From contig NC_084763.1 in the NCBI RefSeq assembly GCF_028858725.1, positions 48,864,152-48,928,151 of the forward strand: DNA of 64,000 bases, read 5' to 3'. This stretch comes from Colius striatus. Its lineage: Eukaryota; Chordata; Aves; Coliiformes; Coliidae. Every line of letters starts with the position of its first letter. The stretch's first letter is position 1. Under the pieces are notes generated by a model, which was not told the origin of the DNA, searched no databases, and saw nothing but the letters and a program-made list of their open reading frames with translations. Shown here piece by piece: positions 1 through 12,145 of this stretch. Position numbers and translations under genes: made by a program.

Positions 1-495
1 TCCGTCACCCTCACAGTGAAATAGTTTTTTCTTATGTTTAAGTGGAACTTTTTGTGTTCCAGCTTCATCCCATTACCCCTTGTCCTGTTGCTAGCTACTA
101 TAGAAAAAAGGGATGCCCCAACTTCCTGACATCCACCATTTAGGTATTTGTAAATGTTAGTAAGATCTCCCCTCAGTCTCCTCTTCTCCAGACTAAACAG
201 CCCCAGTTCCTGCAGCCTTTCCTCATATGAAAGATGTTCCAGTCCCCTGATCATCTTGGTGGGCCTGTGCTGGACTCTCTCCAGCACTTCCCTGTCCCTC
301 TTGAGCTGAGGAGCCCAGAAATGGACACAGGACTCCAGATGAGGCCTCACCAGGGCAGAGGAGAGGAGGAGAAGAACCTCCCTTGACCTGCTGGCCACAC
401 TCTTCTTGATGCATCCCAGGATGCCATTGGCCTTCTTGGCCACGAGGGCACATTGCTGGCTCATATTTAGCTTATTATCAATCAGGACTCCCAGA
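1..495 (-). repeat. CR1 LINE 3' region, antisense, cut by the window edge
   Basis: Read on the minus strand this is the 3' part of a CR1 retrotransposon: the end of ORF2 and the start of the 3' segment. The plus strand shows the antisense of familiar CR1 blocks, including 'cagtgaaatag', 'cattaccccttgtcctgtt', 'agatctcccctcagtctcc' and 'gatgccattggcc'. The 3' terminus lies left of base 1, and the 5' truncation is near 495, where similarity fades after 'atcaggactcccag'. The same blocks recur almost word for word at 49900-50301, so the two copies belong to one subfamily. The frames here carry stops and encode nothing intact. Confidence 0.93.
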
Positions 496-3400
496 AGAGA
501 GATGAGAACTCGCAGCATGGCAAAGATCTGTCAGATCTGCTTTTGCCTCAGCACAGGCAAGAGTTTTACTGCTTGTGGAATTAAATATAGATTTCTGAAT
601 GCTTTTCTTAAAGTGTATTTTTTTCTTTCCTTTATACTTTCTTATCTGCTCTCAGAATGGTGCAGCTGGTCAGATGTGCACATTCCAACAAGCGTGAAGA
701 TTTGCAAACTTCTGTGATCTGAGACATTTTCTTTTCAAAGGTTACTGCAGCTGATGCTCAGTGTCTTCCCCACTTTATTCCTGCATCGGTGAATCATTTC
801 CCTGTTTACCTTCTGCCTACACAGAGTCCAGGTGCTGAGGGCTTCTCTGGGATACTGAGCATGAAACCAAAGTGATTTGCTGAATCAAGACTACATTAAA
901 GTATTTCCTTTTTATTGACTTTTTCAAAGATTTCCATTACCTTTTTATTTTTTTTTTCTCTCTGCCTATTTCTTATTTAATGCTTCATCACATCTACAAA
1001 CTAGCTCATCCTACAGGCTATGTTCATTTCCCATTAATAGCCAGGCCAAAAAGAGGTGCTTTCATTTTTTTCCCCTTCAGTGGGAGGGAGTGATGTCAGC
1101 TAGGGACGAGGAGGAGTGTACGTGAACTGCTGAGGGGAAGACGGGCAAGGAGCTCATTTAATCAGTGCTAAAAAAAGGTTACCAAAAGATGAGATCTGGA
1201 AACATGCTCTTGTGAAGCCTGTGCATTCAAATGGATGATCCAAAGGAACCATGACAGTAAGGTCAAAACTCGAACACCGATGCCATCTATGTCAGCATTT
1301 TAATTTGGACCAGGAGCCAACTCCCAAAGCCAGTCTCTCAGCTGACCCCACTTCCTGGGCTTCCTTCTGTCTTGTGGAGCTGATCTGGAAGATGCAAAGC
1401 CAATGGCTTTCAGTTGGAAAATACACTTGGAAACATGTTCCAGGAGCCCATCTGGTGCACTCCATGTACAAATGCATGTCCAGTCCACGCCACGCTGCAA
1501 GTACCACATCATTCCCATGGGCTTGCTGCTGAGGGACCTGAATTTTAGACTTAAATGATTTTTAAAAAATCAAATCTTCACCAAGAACAAAGGAACAGTG
1601 GCCAATGCTCCACTGGGCATCACACAGAGAAAATCTAATTATATAAGGGAATAAGACCACCTCTGTTCAATAACTGTTTAAAATGTTTCTGAAGTGACCT
1701 ATCACTCATGAGACAGTTATCAGTACAAACAGAACCATGTAAAAGATGATATATATATTGCATATGAAGCCCTTTCACACGTTTTTAGAACTCTTTTAAT
1801 CCCCCTGAGAAATATATTGATATCTGTTTAATATATAGATAAGCATTTTTATATGTTACGTATACACATTAAATAGTCTCCCTGTGTATGTTGTGATTTT
1901 CTGCAGAATGGATATATTCTTCACTTGTGCTAGTCTTTGTAAGGGAATATACAGGTTCTTTAACATGTGGCTTTGTCTCAGTCCTTCCTTGTATACAGAT
2001 ACTCTGTAAAACTACTGATGTATAACACGAAAACAAATAAATCTTAATATGTGAAACATAAACTTTGCTGCTGCTGCCACTGCATCTTGTTCTACAAGAT
2101 ATAAAGATCTTGAAAAGCAGTTATAGTTGTGAAAGTTTAATTTTTCTTTGCTAATTACTGTCTGAAATAACTTAAATGTCAAGGGTGTCTGTTGTAAAAA
2201 AATGACATAACATATGATATAATTAAATACACAAAACTATGTTTAAATAGGTGTAAGTGTCTGGCTAAACCAAATCAACCAAAAAATTCAAAGGCAATAT
2301 TGACAAAGGCCCTTACACCACACTGTTGTGAATAAAAGTTTGTCACAGAAACCATGTTAGTTTTAATTATTAATTTTCTGGTAGGTTAAGGTTTATTTTG
2401 TATTTTTATGATTATTCATAAGTATTTCCATGGCAATAAAAGCCAACAAGAATGTTATACTGAACAGTTCATATATTTGAGCAGGGGTTTAAAAATGAGT
2501 TGATCAGTGTATGTATGTACCTTGTTATGTAAATACAGGTACAGGTATAGATATAGACATAAAGCTACCTAAAAGCTCTGAGAAGAGCTATCTAAAGCTG
2601 TGCTGTGACTGCTACCAAGTTTCGTGTTTTCAACAATTTTTACTTCATATGATCACAATAGAATATCTTAAATTGGATACTCTTGATGTCAGCATGACTT
2701 GAAAATGTCCACATTGTCTGATCAAGGCATATGAAAGTCTGTGGCAGAGGGGGAATTTGAAGTGGCTCCAGGGGTAAGTTTGATGATCAGCTGGAGCTTC
2801 TCCCTTCCTGCAGCTTCAGCAAATCTCAGCGTTGCTCTTGCCGACAACTTTCATCTGGGGTTTCAAGATGAAGCAGATGTTATGGACATTGAAAGAAGAA
2901 CTTGCTTTGTGTAAATGCAAACAGACACCCAACAGGAGCAGCGTGAGCGGTCACTGTAACAAATATCCTTAAAACAAGTGTTATAACTATGTCGTTTAAT
3001 ACCACAAACCTTGAGTAACTTATATTACCCCTTGACACATTTAATTTTCAGTATCAGGTGCTTTCAGATGATTTGATAAGAAGCAGCCTAGGCACCGCAG
3101 CTTCTCAGCCAAGGCCGTGGCACTGGCTGCCTGCTGGCAATCTTTCTGCCTTTGTTCCTCCCATCCCTGCTTCCCTGTCCAGACCAACCTCCCTGCAGCC
3201 TGATCATGGCTTTGCTTCTTTTTTTCATCCCCCCTTGCTCACCTACAGTCTCTGTTCATATTGTTTTATACTACTTTAGACAACGGGTTTTAACAGCTAA
3301 ACATAAAAGCCACTGAGAGCATAAACAGGAAACTTGTGTTTAGGTGGGAGTGCCTAGGAATTTTATACTGCTGACCACAGAGGCCATGGGAGAAAGGAAA

Positions 3401-3599
3401 TAGGAAAAACACCGTAAATACCTGGGTGACTAATGACTTGTGCTGCTCATCTGGCTTTTCAGAACATGAAAAGTTCAGCCTCTTCCAGGCAAAACAGTGC
3501 AGGGCAGGCACGACTTCTCAGGTCAATACTCTCCGTGCCCCTCCGCTGCCTGTTTCACTGCTCTGCTCCCATGACAAAAGTGCCTCATTCCTACAGAGC

Positions 3600-4110
3600 C
3601 AAATAAAGGCGCAGAGAGTTGCGGCCTGGCTTTCAAGGTGCTGATGGCGGCAGGCGGGCGGGTGGACACGTGCCACGTGCAGAGGCTGCCTGCCCGCCCT
3701 CCGGGGTCACATCACCCCAGAGGATAGAGATGAGAGAAACCATCCTTGCAGCCCCCTGTTTTGTGCTGAGGCAGCAGGTGGAGTTTGGGGGCAGTGTGTG
3801 CCTTTGTCTGGCCTCCCATGGTGGCTCCCGAAAGGACTGCCATTGTTCTGCAGGGGCCTCCACCGGGCCGCTCCTGCGCCCGCTCCCTTTTATGGCCAGC
3901 CGGATGCCTTGTAAGAGGTTTTGTCTTTCACTGATGGCAGCAGGTTTTGCCGATTGGCATCTCCCACGCAATGGCATTGGGGCAGGATTTCTGAGTTGGC
4001 CATCTGCCAACAATGCTCTAGTGCTGAGGGTGAAACTGTGACATCTGGTCACCTTCACTGGGAAGGCAGGGTCCCATTTCACTCGAAAGCCAAAATGACT
4101 TCTCACTTTG
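3600..4110. promoter_or_regulatory. GC-richer block with tandem E-boxes; candidate regulatory element
   Basis: This block is clearly richer in G and C than its surroundings and contains several CpGs. It holds two CACGTG E-boxes (3667-3672 and 3674-3679) spaced 7 bases start to start. CACGTG is the known binding site of bHLH-ZIP and bHLH-PAS factors such as MYC/MAX, USF, MITF/TFEB and CLOCK/BMAL1. A 157-codon minus-strand open frame (3633-4106) spans the block, but its Arg/Pro/Ser-rich composition fits GC-biased chance sequence. It could also be an old degraded exon or a small CpG cluster. The function is inferred only. Confidence 0.3.
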
Positions 4111-4642
4111 AGATGGTGACAGAGCCAGCTGAGCTGAAAGCAGGTGAGGACCCCCTAGAATTATCATGTTTCTGGTGGTAAGGATCCTTCAGGGTCCTTT
4201 ATTCAGTCCTTTCTACTTCTATCTCCCATAGTACAAAATCTGACACAGGAAAACTAGTCTGCTTTTCATAAAGCTCCCATAAAAAGCCAATAACCTGCAA
4301 ACAATGCTGACGTGCCCAGCCTGCTCCAGAGAAGCACCAGCACATGGGAGTCCTGGCTCAGTGGCTGGGTCTTGCCAAAATTAAGCATGTTACTAAATAG
4401 GAGTGGAATTTCACTCATGGAAGTAAAGCACATCTGTAAGCATTTCTCTGAATCCAGGCTGGGGTTTCATCCACAACGAACTTGTTTGATTGCTGAGGAG
4501 ATAAAATAAGCTAAGACAAGGTTTGGCAGGGAACTGAGGAGGACAGCTTTGTTAAGATCCAAGTATGATCACTTCCAGACTGTACCAACACTAGAATTTT
4601 ATTGATGGAGACGTATGTATATGCTTCTATACATGTTACTTG

Positions 4643-4693
4643 TATAGGTTATAGGTACATGTGTACCTATAGGTTATAAAAATACATGTGTAC
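4643..4693. repeat. Palindrome and short repeats (TATAGGTACA/TGTACCTATA)
   Basis: At 4650-4671, perfect 10-base arms TATAGGTACA and TGTACCTATA flank a 2-base centre. The flanks repeat TATAGGTTATA (4643-4653 and 4668-4678), and ACATGTGTAC occurs at 4657-4666 and again at 4684-4693. The cluster looks like local slippage and inversion of a TA/TG-rich tract. No transposon ends are recognised. Confidence 0.7.
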
Positions 4694-5475
4694 ATACAGA
4701 GAGACCCTATCTGTTATAACACAGTTACCTTTTCCCTATGCAGTTATAAAAAATAGACAGGAAAAGTTGTCATGATCACAAAACAGGAGGCCAGACAGCT
4801 ACAATTAGACTCCATTTTTCCATGACTATTGTAGCAATGAAAGATACTGGGCTCTCTAAAGTCTCATTCATAAGGACAAACTCAGATTAAGAATATGGCA
4901 ATACAGGCTGACCATCACTTTGTTTCCATCCTGATCTGAGAGGACCCACTCAGGCTCTGTCTTCTCAGCAGGCAGTGCCTCACCTGCAGCAAGCACAAAA
5001 CATCGCTGCTGCTGAAGGAAATTGCTAAATGCTCATTGGATAGGTGAAAAACAACACTGTTAAGGGACAACCTCAGTGCAGAAGTCACAGAAAGACTTAG
5101 CAGCAGCAGAGTTGCAATGGTGAAGTTTCAAGTCCCTGCCACAGTCTGTGCAACAATATTCTTGCCCATTGCCTGGAGGGACTGCAGCTCTCAGAGGCCA
5201 GCAGAGCACACACTACCTGCATGGCTAATTAAGGGTGGGAAAGACATCTCTCCTTCCACTGAGCTGAGTACCTAAGCCAGCTCTCACACATCCACATTGA
5301 AACTGTGACGACCGAAGAAGTGCCAAAGCACTTCTCAGACTTTGGCTTCTAAATCCTTTCTTGTGCATAATACTGAAAAGGAGCCCCAACCCAAGACTCT
5401 CCTCAGTTAAATACCCGAGTTGTCAAGCTGCAGATTTCAGGGATTCCTTTTGAAACTCTTCCACTTTGTACAAGG

Positions 5476-5580
5476 GATTAAATATTCATGGGTGTGGGGA
5501 CTAGGAGCCAGCCTCCTGGATGAGCACCCCCACCCGAAGCCGCAGAGCCTTTTTCACTCCCACCCTCTGAATATTTAATC
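5476..5580. repeat. 13-bp inverted repeat with 79-base spacer
   Basis: GATTAAATATTCA at 5476-5488 is matched by its exact reverse complement at 5568-5580. The spacer is C-rich on the plus strand and the following bases to about 5720 are GC-richer than average. The AT arms resemble homeodomain or MEF2-type A/T motifs, but that reading is inference. A hairpin, a paired binding site or coincidence are all possible. Confidence 0.55.
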
Positions 5581-8500
5581 AGCTCATACAAAGCAGAGCG
5601 GCTGCAGCAGGGGAGCCTGGGCAGTGAGACCCACTGGTCACAGTATGCAGCAGAGGCACTCGATCCCAGTCCACTGCTCCAAAGCAGGCAGGGGAAGACT
5701 TTAAGGGTCTGTCTCAAAGTAGCTTCGAGTGTGTTAGCTATTCACAACGGAGGATGTGACACTTCCTTTCTTTTCTCTCCCCCATCCTGTCTTTTACGCC
5801 AGTTAGATGCAGTTTAACCACCTTCGAGTCCAGCAGGAAGACAGGATGAGGAATGCTTCGTTTGTGTCCTGAAAACTGTACAAAATGAATGGATGAAAAT
5901 TTGATGAGAAGTTTTTCAGCCATTCAAGCACCACTCTTAATAATTCAGATGTTTGATTTTCTTCTTCAGTATGCAGTAAGGATTAATGCACTTTGGAGAT
6001 GATATAGGAACTTTAGTTTTCAGAAAAGAAAAAAAGCTTCAGATTTAAAAGAAAATCCCACATAGAAACATGACATTATTATGTGAATTTCTTTCCTCCC
6101 AATTCTCTTAACTCATGGTTGGCAGAGGCTTTGCACTGAAATTTCAGCACAGAGAGATCTTTTGCAGCCAATCTCTAATAAAAAAAGTTCACAGTAGAAA
6201 TGCTGACAGGCTGTGATCAAAGCAGCACCCTCAGGTGTTGCTGTGATATACTACTTGCTTACTAAAACACAGCAGTTCAAACAGCCTGGCTGTATTTAAT
6301 TGGGATGTACAATATTTCCAACTCTGAGAGCTCAACACCAGAGGGTTTCTCTTAGATCTCTCACTCTGCCATTGTTCTACTATTTGCCCAGAAGAAAGAC
6401 ACTTAGGACATCAAGTTCTGGAGTTTCATTTGGAACAAGGACTGTAGGACTATCCATAACATCACCTGAAACTTTAAAGGAGGCTGCCCTGTGAGCAGTC
6501 ATCTGCTGTTCCCATTGAGAAGACCATACTCTCCTCTTCACAGCTGTGTGGAGCAGCTCTTCCTCAGTGGTGGCTGAACATCTTTATTTCAGTCACATTA
6601 ACTGTGTACGTAAAAAGGTGACACTGACAGTATGCTATAATGTAGCTTTAGTGTCTTTATTACAACAGGAGAAACCATCCTAACAATGAGCTCTTAGAAT
6701 TACCAACACAGGCTCTACCAGTCACCATTCAGGACTTGCTAGAGCTTGGAACAGTGCTTGGCTCCATACCCAAAGTTCACAGCTCACTTTCTGAAGTTTA
6801 GATGTGTGGCCTTGCCTGGCCATTGGAGATATAAGCTGCATCTCAAAGATCCCAGCTGGATCCGAACTGCTCTAACCCTCAACCTGGGATTGGAGCTGAG
6901 AGTTTTCTTTCTGGACACTTAATTCAAGAGACCTCTGCAGCAGTTAGGGAGAATGCAAGGTAAGTCTTTCAGGCAGTAGAATCTGCTCCAGCCTCAGAGA
7001 AAGCAAGAAAGCCTTGCCTGCTAAGTGCTACATACTAAATATGGTGCATTCAGGTTTGGGATGAAGCCAAGTCATTTGCAGTGCGGTTGTCTCCACTCTC
7101 AACATCATGCCTCTGGATGCTGCAGATGGAGCAGAGTTCATTGGATGGGTAGGACTCACACCAAATGCAGGACTGTGAATCAGCATGGTTCTCTCCACGC
7201 TCTTTCACCACTGAGTTGGGGCAGGAGACAAGCTTTGACATCTGAAAGAAGTCTTGACAAAGATGACAGTGATGTTGTAGGAGGGAAATGTCAGAGAGAA
7301 CAAAGGACTTACCAAGAAAGAATGTTTGTTTCTTGCTCAGTTCTTTCACAACATTCACCACAGCCCTAGATCCTGGCTGTTGGCCTCAATCTTCTTTAAC
7401 AAGCGGTGCAGACCCCAACACTGTCAGCTATCTCCTTCTTTAGACAGTAAATTCTCATTCCTAATCAGTTCCTACTTCTTGGTCATGTCATCTATTTGTG
7501 CTTTTCCTTTAGTCAAGTTTTTGCTCCCCTCCAGTTGGTCTGAAGAATTCCTTCTTTACACTTCCTCAATGTTGACAAGGCTGTTTCTGAGGTCTCCCAT
7601 CCCTGATTTTCACCTAGAGCAACTGTTACTGGAGAAATTCACTTTCTTGGACTTTGGGTGGAGTACATTCATCTCCAGGTAAAGATGGTGCATGCATTAT
7701 CTTGGTCCCAGGCAGGAGCTGTAAGGGGATAGAACATTTGCAGTTACTCTGTGTGGGCAAACATCATCTTCTCTGCTCCACTCCAGCAGCCTTGAGAAGC
7801 CTGCACACGCACCTTAAAGATGGAGATATTAGTTCCTCAAATAAAAGTGTCTCTACTTAGCATGGGCAAAGTAGGTATTGTTTCAAAAGTTTAAAACTGG
7901 ACCTAAATGAGAGACTTCTATAAAAATAGCATCAAGCATTTCACAACTCAGGAGACCACTTTGCCTCCACTCCTGCATTTGGAATCACTGCTGCAAACTC
8001 CTGAGAAATCCAAGCTTTTTGAAAAGCACTTTCTTATCATTTTTGTAAAATAAACAAAACAAAATGTTTTCTCAATTCCCATTCCTAGAATCTCCTAAAC
8101 TGTTCTAATGAAAAGTTTTCCAAAACCTCAGCCTTAGGCACACACCTGGAATATGAAATATCAGCCCAAATGGTTAAAGTTTGACAAAGCCTTAAAATGT
8201 GGTTTTATAATAGGAAATATTGGGCAAACTTCATATTCTGCACTATTAGCTCCGCCTATTACAAATATTTCCTTATGTGTAGCAAAGAGCTTTACACAAA
8301 CCAGCATTTGCAGATGGAGATGTAGTCACTATTTCCTAGTGTGCAATAACTCAGTAGTCTTGACTCTTTCAAAATTACCAAGTGCAACAAAGCAACATTA
8401 ATGGAATAATCCCTTGATGAATGGATTCTTTCAAATAAAAGCTTGCTTTGAATGATGCTGAAGACAAATGAACGTTTAAATCAACCAATTCCCATTTAAT

Positions 8501-9474
8501 TTCATGGGTATTGCATGAGAAGCAGCTGAATGGATTGTTTCTTTTTTAATTGTGAAAATTCTCTCCCAGGCTGAACTCTTCCATGCCAAGTTTCTGTGCT
8601 GAGCACATTTTTACGGTCTAGTTATAAACCCTAGAAAAACAAGGTTTATAGGAAATGTTGACACAACCTTAACTAAAGTGGTGCTAGCTGACACCTCTAT
8701 ATTTTCAATTTGGGGATTTCTACTGGGAAAATATAAACGCTAATGCAGTAAAGGAAGCCAACTATAATAAAACCCTCATAGTCTTCCTGTTCACCCCATG
8801 AAGACCTACTTCAAAAAGGACCAACTCAGACTGGAGATGAGTTCAAGTTAACTACATTCCTCTGAGAGTACTAAAAATTACCTGCAGGTAGTTCAGTCTT
8901 ACAGTTACTTGCAAGACTTCAGTCTGGTTAAAGCCAGGTGAATATCCATTAAAAAATCCTTGAAAGAAAATAAGAATGTGTGTAAGCTTAAAAATGAGTG
9001 TGAGTCCATTTATATCCTTCCTAGTACAACACAAAAAGAGGAAAATAGACTTTACAGTTTCTAGTGAAACAACTGTAAGTACACACAAGAGAAAAAGGCC
9101 AAGATGGAAAGTGAAAAGTGAAGTTAGCTTTCCTGCTTGTATCTTTTAAGTCTGGCTTGTCTAAAATGAATTAATAGAGGAAAGGCCAGGGCCTCTGCTT
9201 AGACTTCTTTTAAAGGTGTTTCCCAGATTTATGAGTGAAGTAAAATCAGGATGATTGTCAGGACAGCTTCTTAGCCTTGGTGAAAGAGATCTGAAAGTCT
9301 TGGGTAGCCGATCCTGCCTCAAGAATGAAAACTGATCACTCTAGTGATACACTGGAAGCAATACGTAGCAAGGTAGTGCTGGAAAAGGTGATAATCTCAG
9401 AACTTAAATATGAAATTCAGAATGAAAAATGAATTCTATTGTTCAAGGGTAAATTGTATTGAGCCAGTCTTCTT

Positions 9475-10598
9475 GTCTGGTGATGAGATGACTGGGTCTG
9501 TATCTGAGCAGAGCACAATGGATGGCATTCACCTTGATTTAAGCAAGAATTTGAAGATGACTTTCCACAGCATCCTTGCAGCCAAACTGGCTAGATATGG
9601 ACTTGAAGAAGTGTGGTAAACTGGCTGAATTATCAGACTCAATGGATAGCAGCCAGCGTTTCACAGTCTAACTGGGAACCAGTTGACTGGTTTTCTGGAT
9701 TTAATGGTGGGGCTGATACTGTTAATTGTCTTCCTTGGTTATTTGGACAACAATCTATAATGTACTCTCCGCAAAACTGCAGAAGATATCAAATTGAGGA
9801 GAGTGGTCAATATGCTGGAGGGCAGAGCTGCCGTTCAGGAGGATCTTGACAAGCTGGAGAAATAGGCCATGAGGAAACTCTTAAAGTTCAACAAGGGGAA
9901 CCACAGCTCCTGCACTTGGGCTGAATTAACATCACGTAGCAGAACAGACTGCAATGAGCTGGCTTGGTGGTGGCTTGTCAGGAAAGGAATGGGCAGTACT
10001 GCTGAACAACATGTTGACAGTAGAGTGCTGTGTGGCATCAAAGGTCCAGCTGCATACTTACCTGTATAAGGAAGAGTAAAGCCAACACATCAAAGGAAGT
10101 GACTATTCTTCTGTTGACAGTCATGAGACCTTGATGAAATAATGTGTCCAGTTTGGGATCCCCTGGTACAAGAGAGACATCAACAAACCGTAGAGTCCAC
10201 AAAAAGGCCAGCAAGATGCTTGAGTGACTGGTGCATGAGGCACATAAGGTAAGATGGAGAGAAATGGCTTGCTGAGCCTGGGAAAGAAGATAAGGAGAAA
10301 TGATACTGTTGCCTTTGATTACCTAAGGAGTGGTTCTAAAGATGGGACTGGCTCTTTCTGAAGCTGTATAGAAGAAAGATAAGAGATAAGATGAACATCA
10401 TAATGGGAAATTCCAATTTTACATAGAGAAGAAAAAAATCGCTGTGAGAATAGTTGAACAGCAGCCAGGTTGCCCAGAGAAGCTGATACCTCTGTCCTTA
10501 GAGACACTCAAAACTCAACTGGACAAGCTAACCCTGCTTTGAAGAGCAAGTTAGGCAAGGTGATCTCCAGAAGACCTTTTGAATCCGAATGGTTCTAT
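9475..10598 (+). repeat. CR1 LINE, old diverged copy, sense, with 3' end
   Basis: The plus strand follows CR1 ORF2 from just after reverse-transcriptase motif A to the 3' end. A frame at 9481-9619 reads like the CR1 protein around 'EQSTMDGIHLDLSKN' and 'LAAKLARYGLEE'. The nucleotides at 9833-9920 match the 'DLDKLEK...KFNKG' block ('gatcttgacaagctggag', 'aaagttcaacaagggg'). The later segments match the 3' portion ('tgatctccagaagacctttt') and end near 'ggttctat', the remnant of the CR1 terminal octamer. Many frameshifts and stops are present. The 5' boundary is uncertain and could lie upstream toward 9330. Confidence 0.85.
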
Positions 10599-11636
10599 TT
10601 ACTCTTTCTGACTTGCTTCCATCCTGACTTGCCAGTTCAAGAGCTGGTTGTGAAGACTTTCCACTGTCATTTCTGGCATTTACTTGCTCAGCGGAAAAGG
10701 AGCAAGTGGGACGGTGGCATTCGGAGCAGCAGCCTGCTGGGTTTCAAATGCCATTCAGATTCCTCCTTTAGACAAACTGGCTGCTGATGGAGCTGGATAT
10801 TTCTCTGCTTCTGAGAGCCTTCTCTGTTTTTAAAGGAAAGCATGCCAAACTCTCTAGCAACATTACAAAGTATTGGCCTGACTTTTTTTTGGTTAATATC
10901 ATATCCAACCTTCACCTCTTCAGAGATGAACACTAAAAGTTAAGTAAAAAGCCAAACTGAATCATCCCGGTAAACGAATGCAAACTGTCCTGACCTTGTC
11001 TTAGACCTGTACTGACCTACCCTTATATAGCTGTAACCCACTCCAACTCATGCAGTGTACAAACTGTAAATTTGATTCAGTGAGACACTGGCTACTTGTA
11101 CCATTACTTTTGTGTTAAATCTAACTATCTATTAAGAAGGTAATTTGGGTTACACCTCAATTAAAGTCAGACATACCTAACCTTCTGCAGCTCCCAAGAG
11201 ACCTTTCTCTAACATATCTCTATGAGCAGAAGAGCTTTGGATGATATGTTTTTTTCAACCTTGCTAACATTTCAGCTGTGCTGGTAGCAATTGATACAGA
11301 TTCTGCCCACTGGCTCTTTCTTCTTCTGTTTCACCCCAAAGGTTTCACAAGTTATCGCAGTAACCTTGCAAAAATGTGAAGTCTGCTTTAAGGTTAATGT
11401 TAAACTTCTGTAGTACATTATTTTAAGGTTTAAAAGAAAGATAGTAAGTTCCAGTATGTACCTGTCAGTACTAAATGATTGTTCATTTCCTGTGAATTGG
11501 GAATAAAGTAATAACACACATCTGGTGAACTAAGACATGTTGCTTATTTCTTTTTCTTCTCTGAGCCATATCCTTTACCAGCTGTGAGACATCACCATGC
11601 AGAATCTCCAAATACCTTTGTTGAAAATTAAAACAA
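10599..11636. other. Unannotated AT-rich DNA between CR1 copies
   Basis: I see no gene, RNA or repeat signature here. The open frames on both strands are short and are not bounded by splice sites I trust. Confidence 0.55.
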
Positions 11637-12145
11637 GGGAACAGAGGGCTGGAAGGGACCCCCTGTGTCTCGGAGCTCAGTCCCCTGCCAGCCCCTGGCC
11701 ACATCACACAATACCTTTCATCAGCTGTGCGTATTCCATCTTACAACCCCTCCTTGAGACTGTGCTTGCATTGGACTTCTGCTCTCCCCAGTGCCTATTG
11801 CTCAACTGGCTACATAATGTCCTTCAGTTTCCAGTTAAAATACATTCACATGGGCAGTGTGTGCCCATTTGTTCTTGTGCCAACACTGTACTTTCTCTTC
11901 AAAAGATCTTTCCCTTCCTTGATGTTTAACCATCTGGTGTATTTACAGAGAGCAATGACATTCTGTATTAGCTCTTGTTTTGCTACGCCATATAAGCCAA
12001 GCTTTTCTGGTCTCCTTATGCAAAGTAGGCTTTCCATTCCCTATCATCACAGCAGCTCTCTGTTGCTCTTGATCCCAGGTCATCTCTGGCCCAAGGGCCT
12101 ATTGCTGGGCACAATGTCCCAGATAAGGTCTCACCAACTTATTTT
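11637..12145 (-). repeat. CR1-like LINE, old diverged copy, antisense
   Basis: The left edge 'agggctggaagggaccccctgtg' is the antisense-oriented CR1 3' block (compare 'ttggaagggaccctgaagg' at 21079). Scattered further matches in order toward the right include 'tcctgatcccaggt'-like text and 'ccagataaggtctcacca', which corresponds to the common antisense CR1 phrase about 'tgtggtctcacca' seen at 33872. The body is too diverged to place internal boundaries, and it may be an older CR1 subfamily than the other copies. The open frames here are remnants and chance. Confidence 0.6.

Larger units (their letters stand above)
496..9474. other. AT-rich, apparently gene-free DNA
   Basis: No recognisable exon, RNA gene or transposon was found in this stretch. 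The open frames are short, unrelated to known families as far as I can see, and lack convincing splice signals. Exceptions to plain sequence are a GC-richer block at 3600-4110, a small palindrome at 4643-4693 and an inverted repeat around 5476-5580, each listed separately. Segments such as 2750-2880 contain isolated splice-like signals (GTAAGT near 2772; a pyrimidine-rich tract ending in CAG near 2812) but no exon can be framed between them. Confidence 0.6.

Noticed and set aside
2750..2880. GTAAGT near 2772 and a pyrimidine-rich CAG near 2812, considered as exon boundaries
   Set aside because: The donor precedes the acceptor by only about 40 bases and no matching outer splice sites or open frame frame an exon.
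3633..4106. 157-codon minus-strand frame
   Set aside because: Composition follows the GC-rich block, a plus-strand frame of 140 codons overlaps it, and no domain is recognisable.
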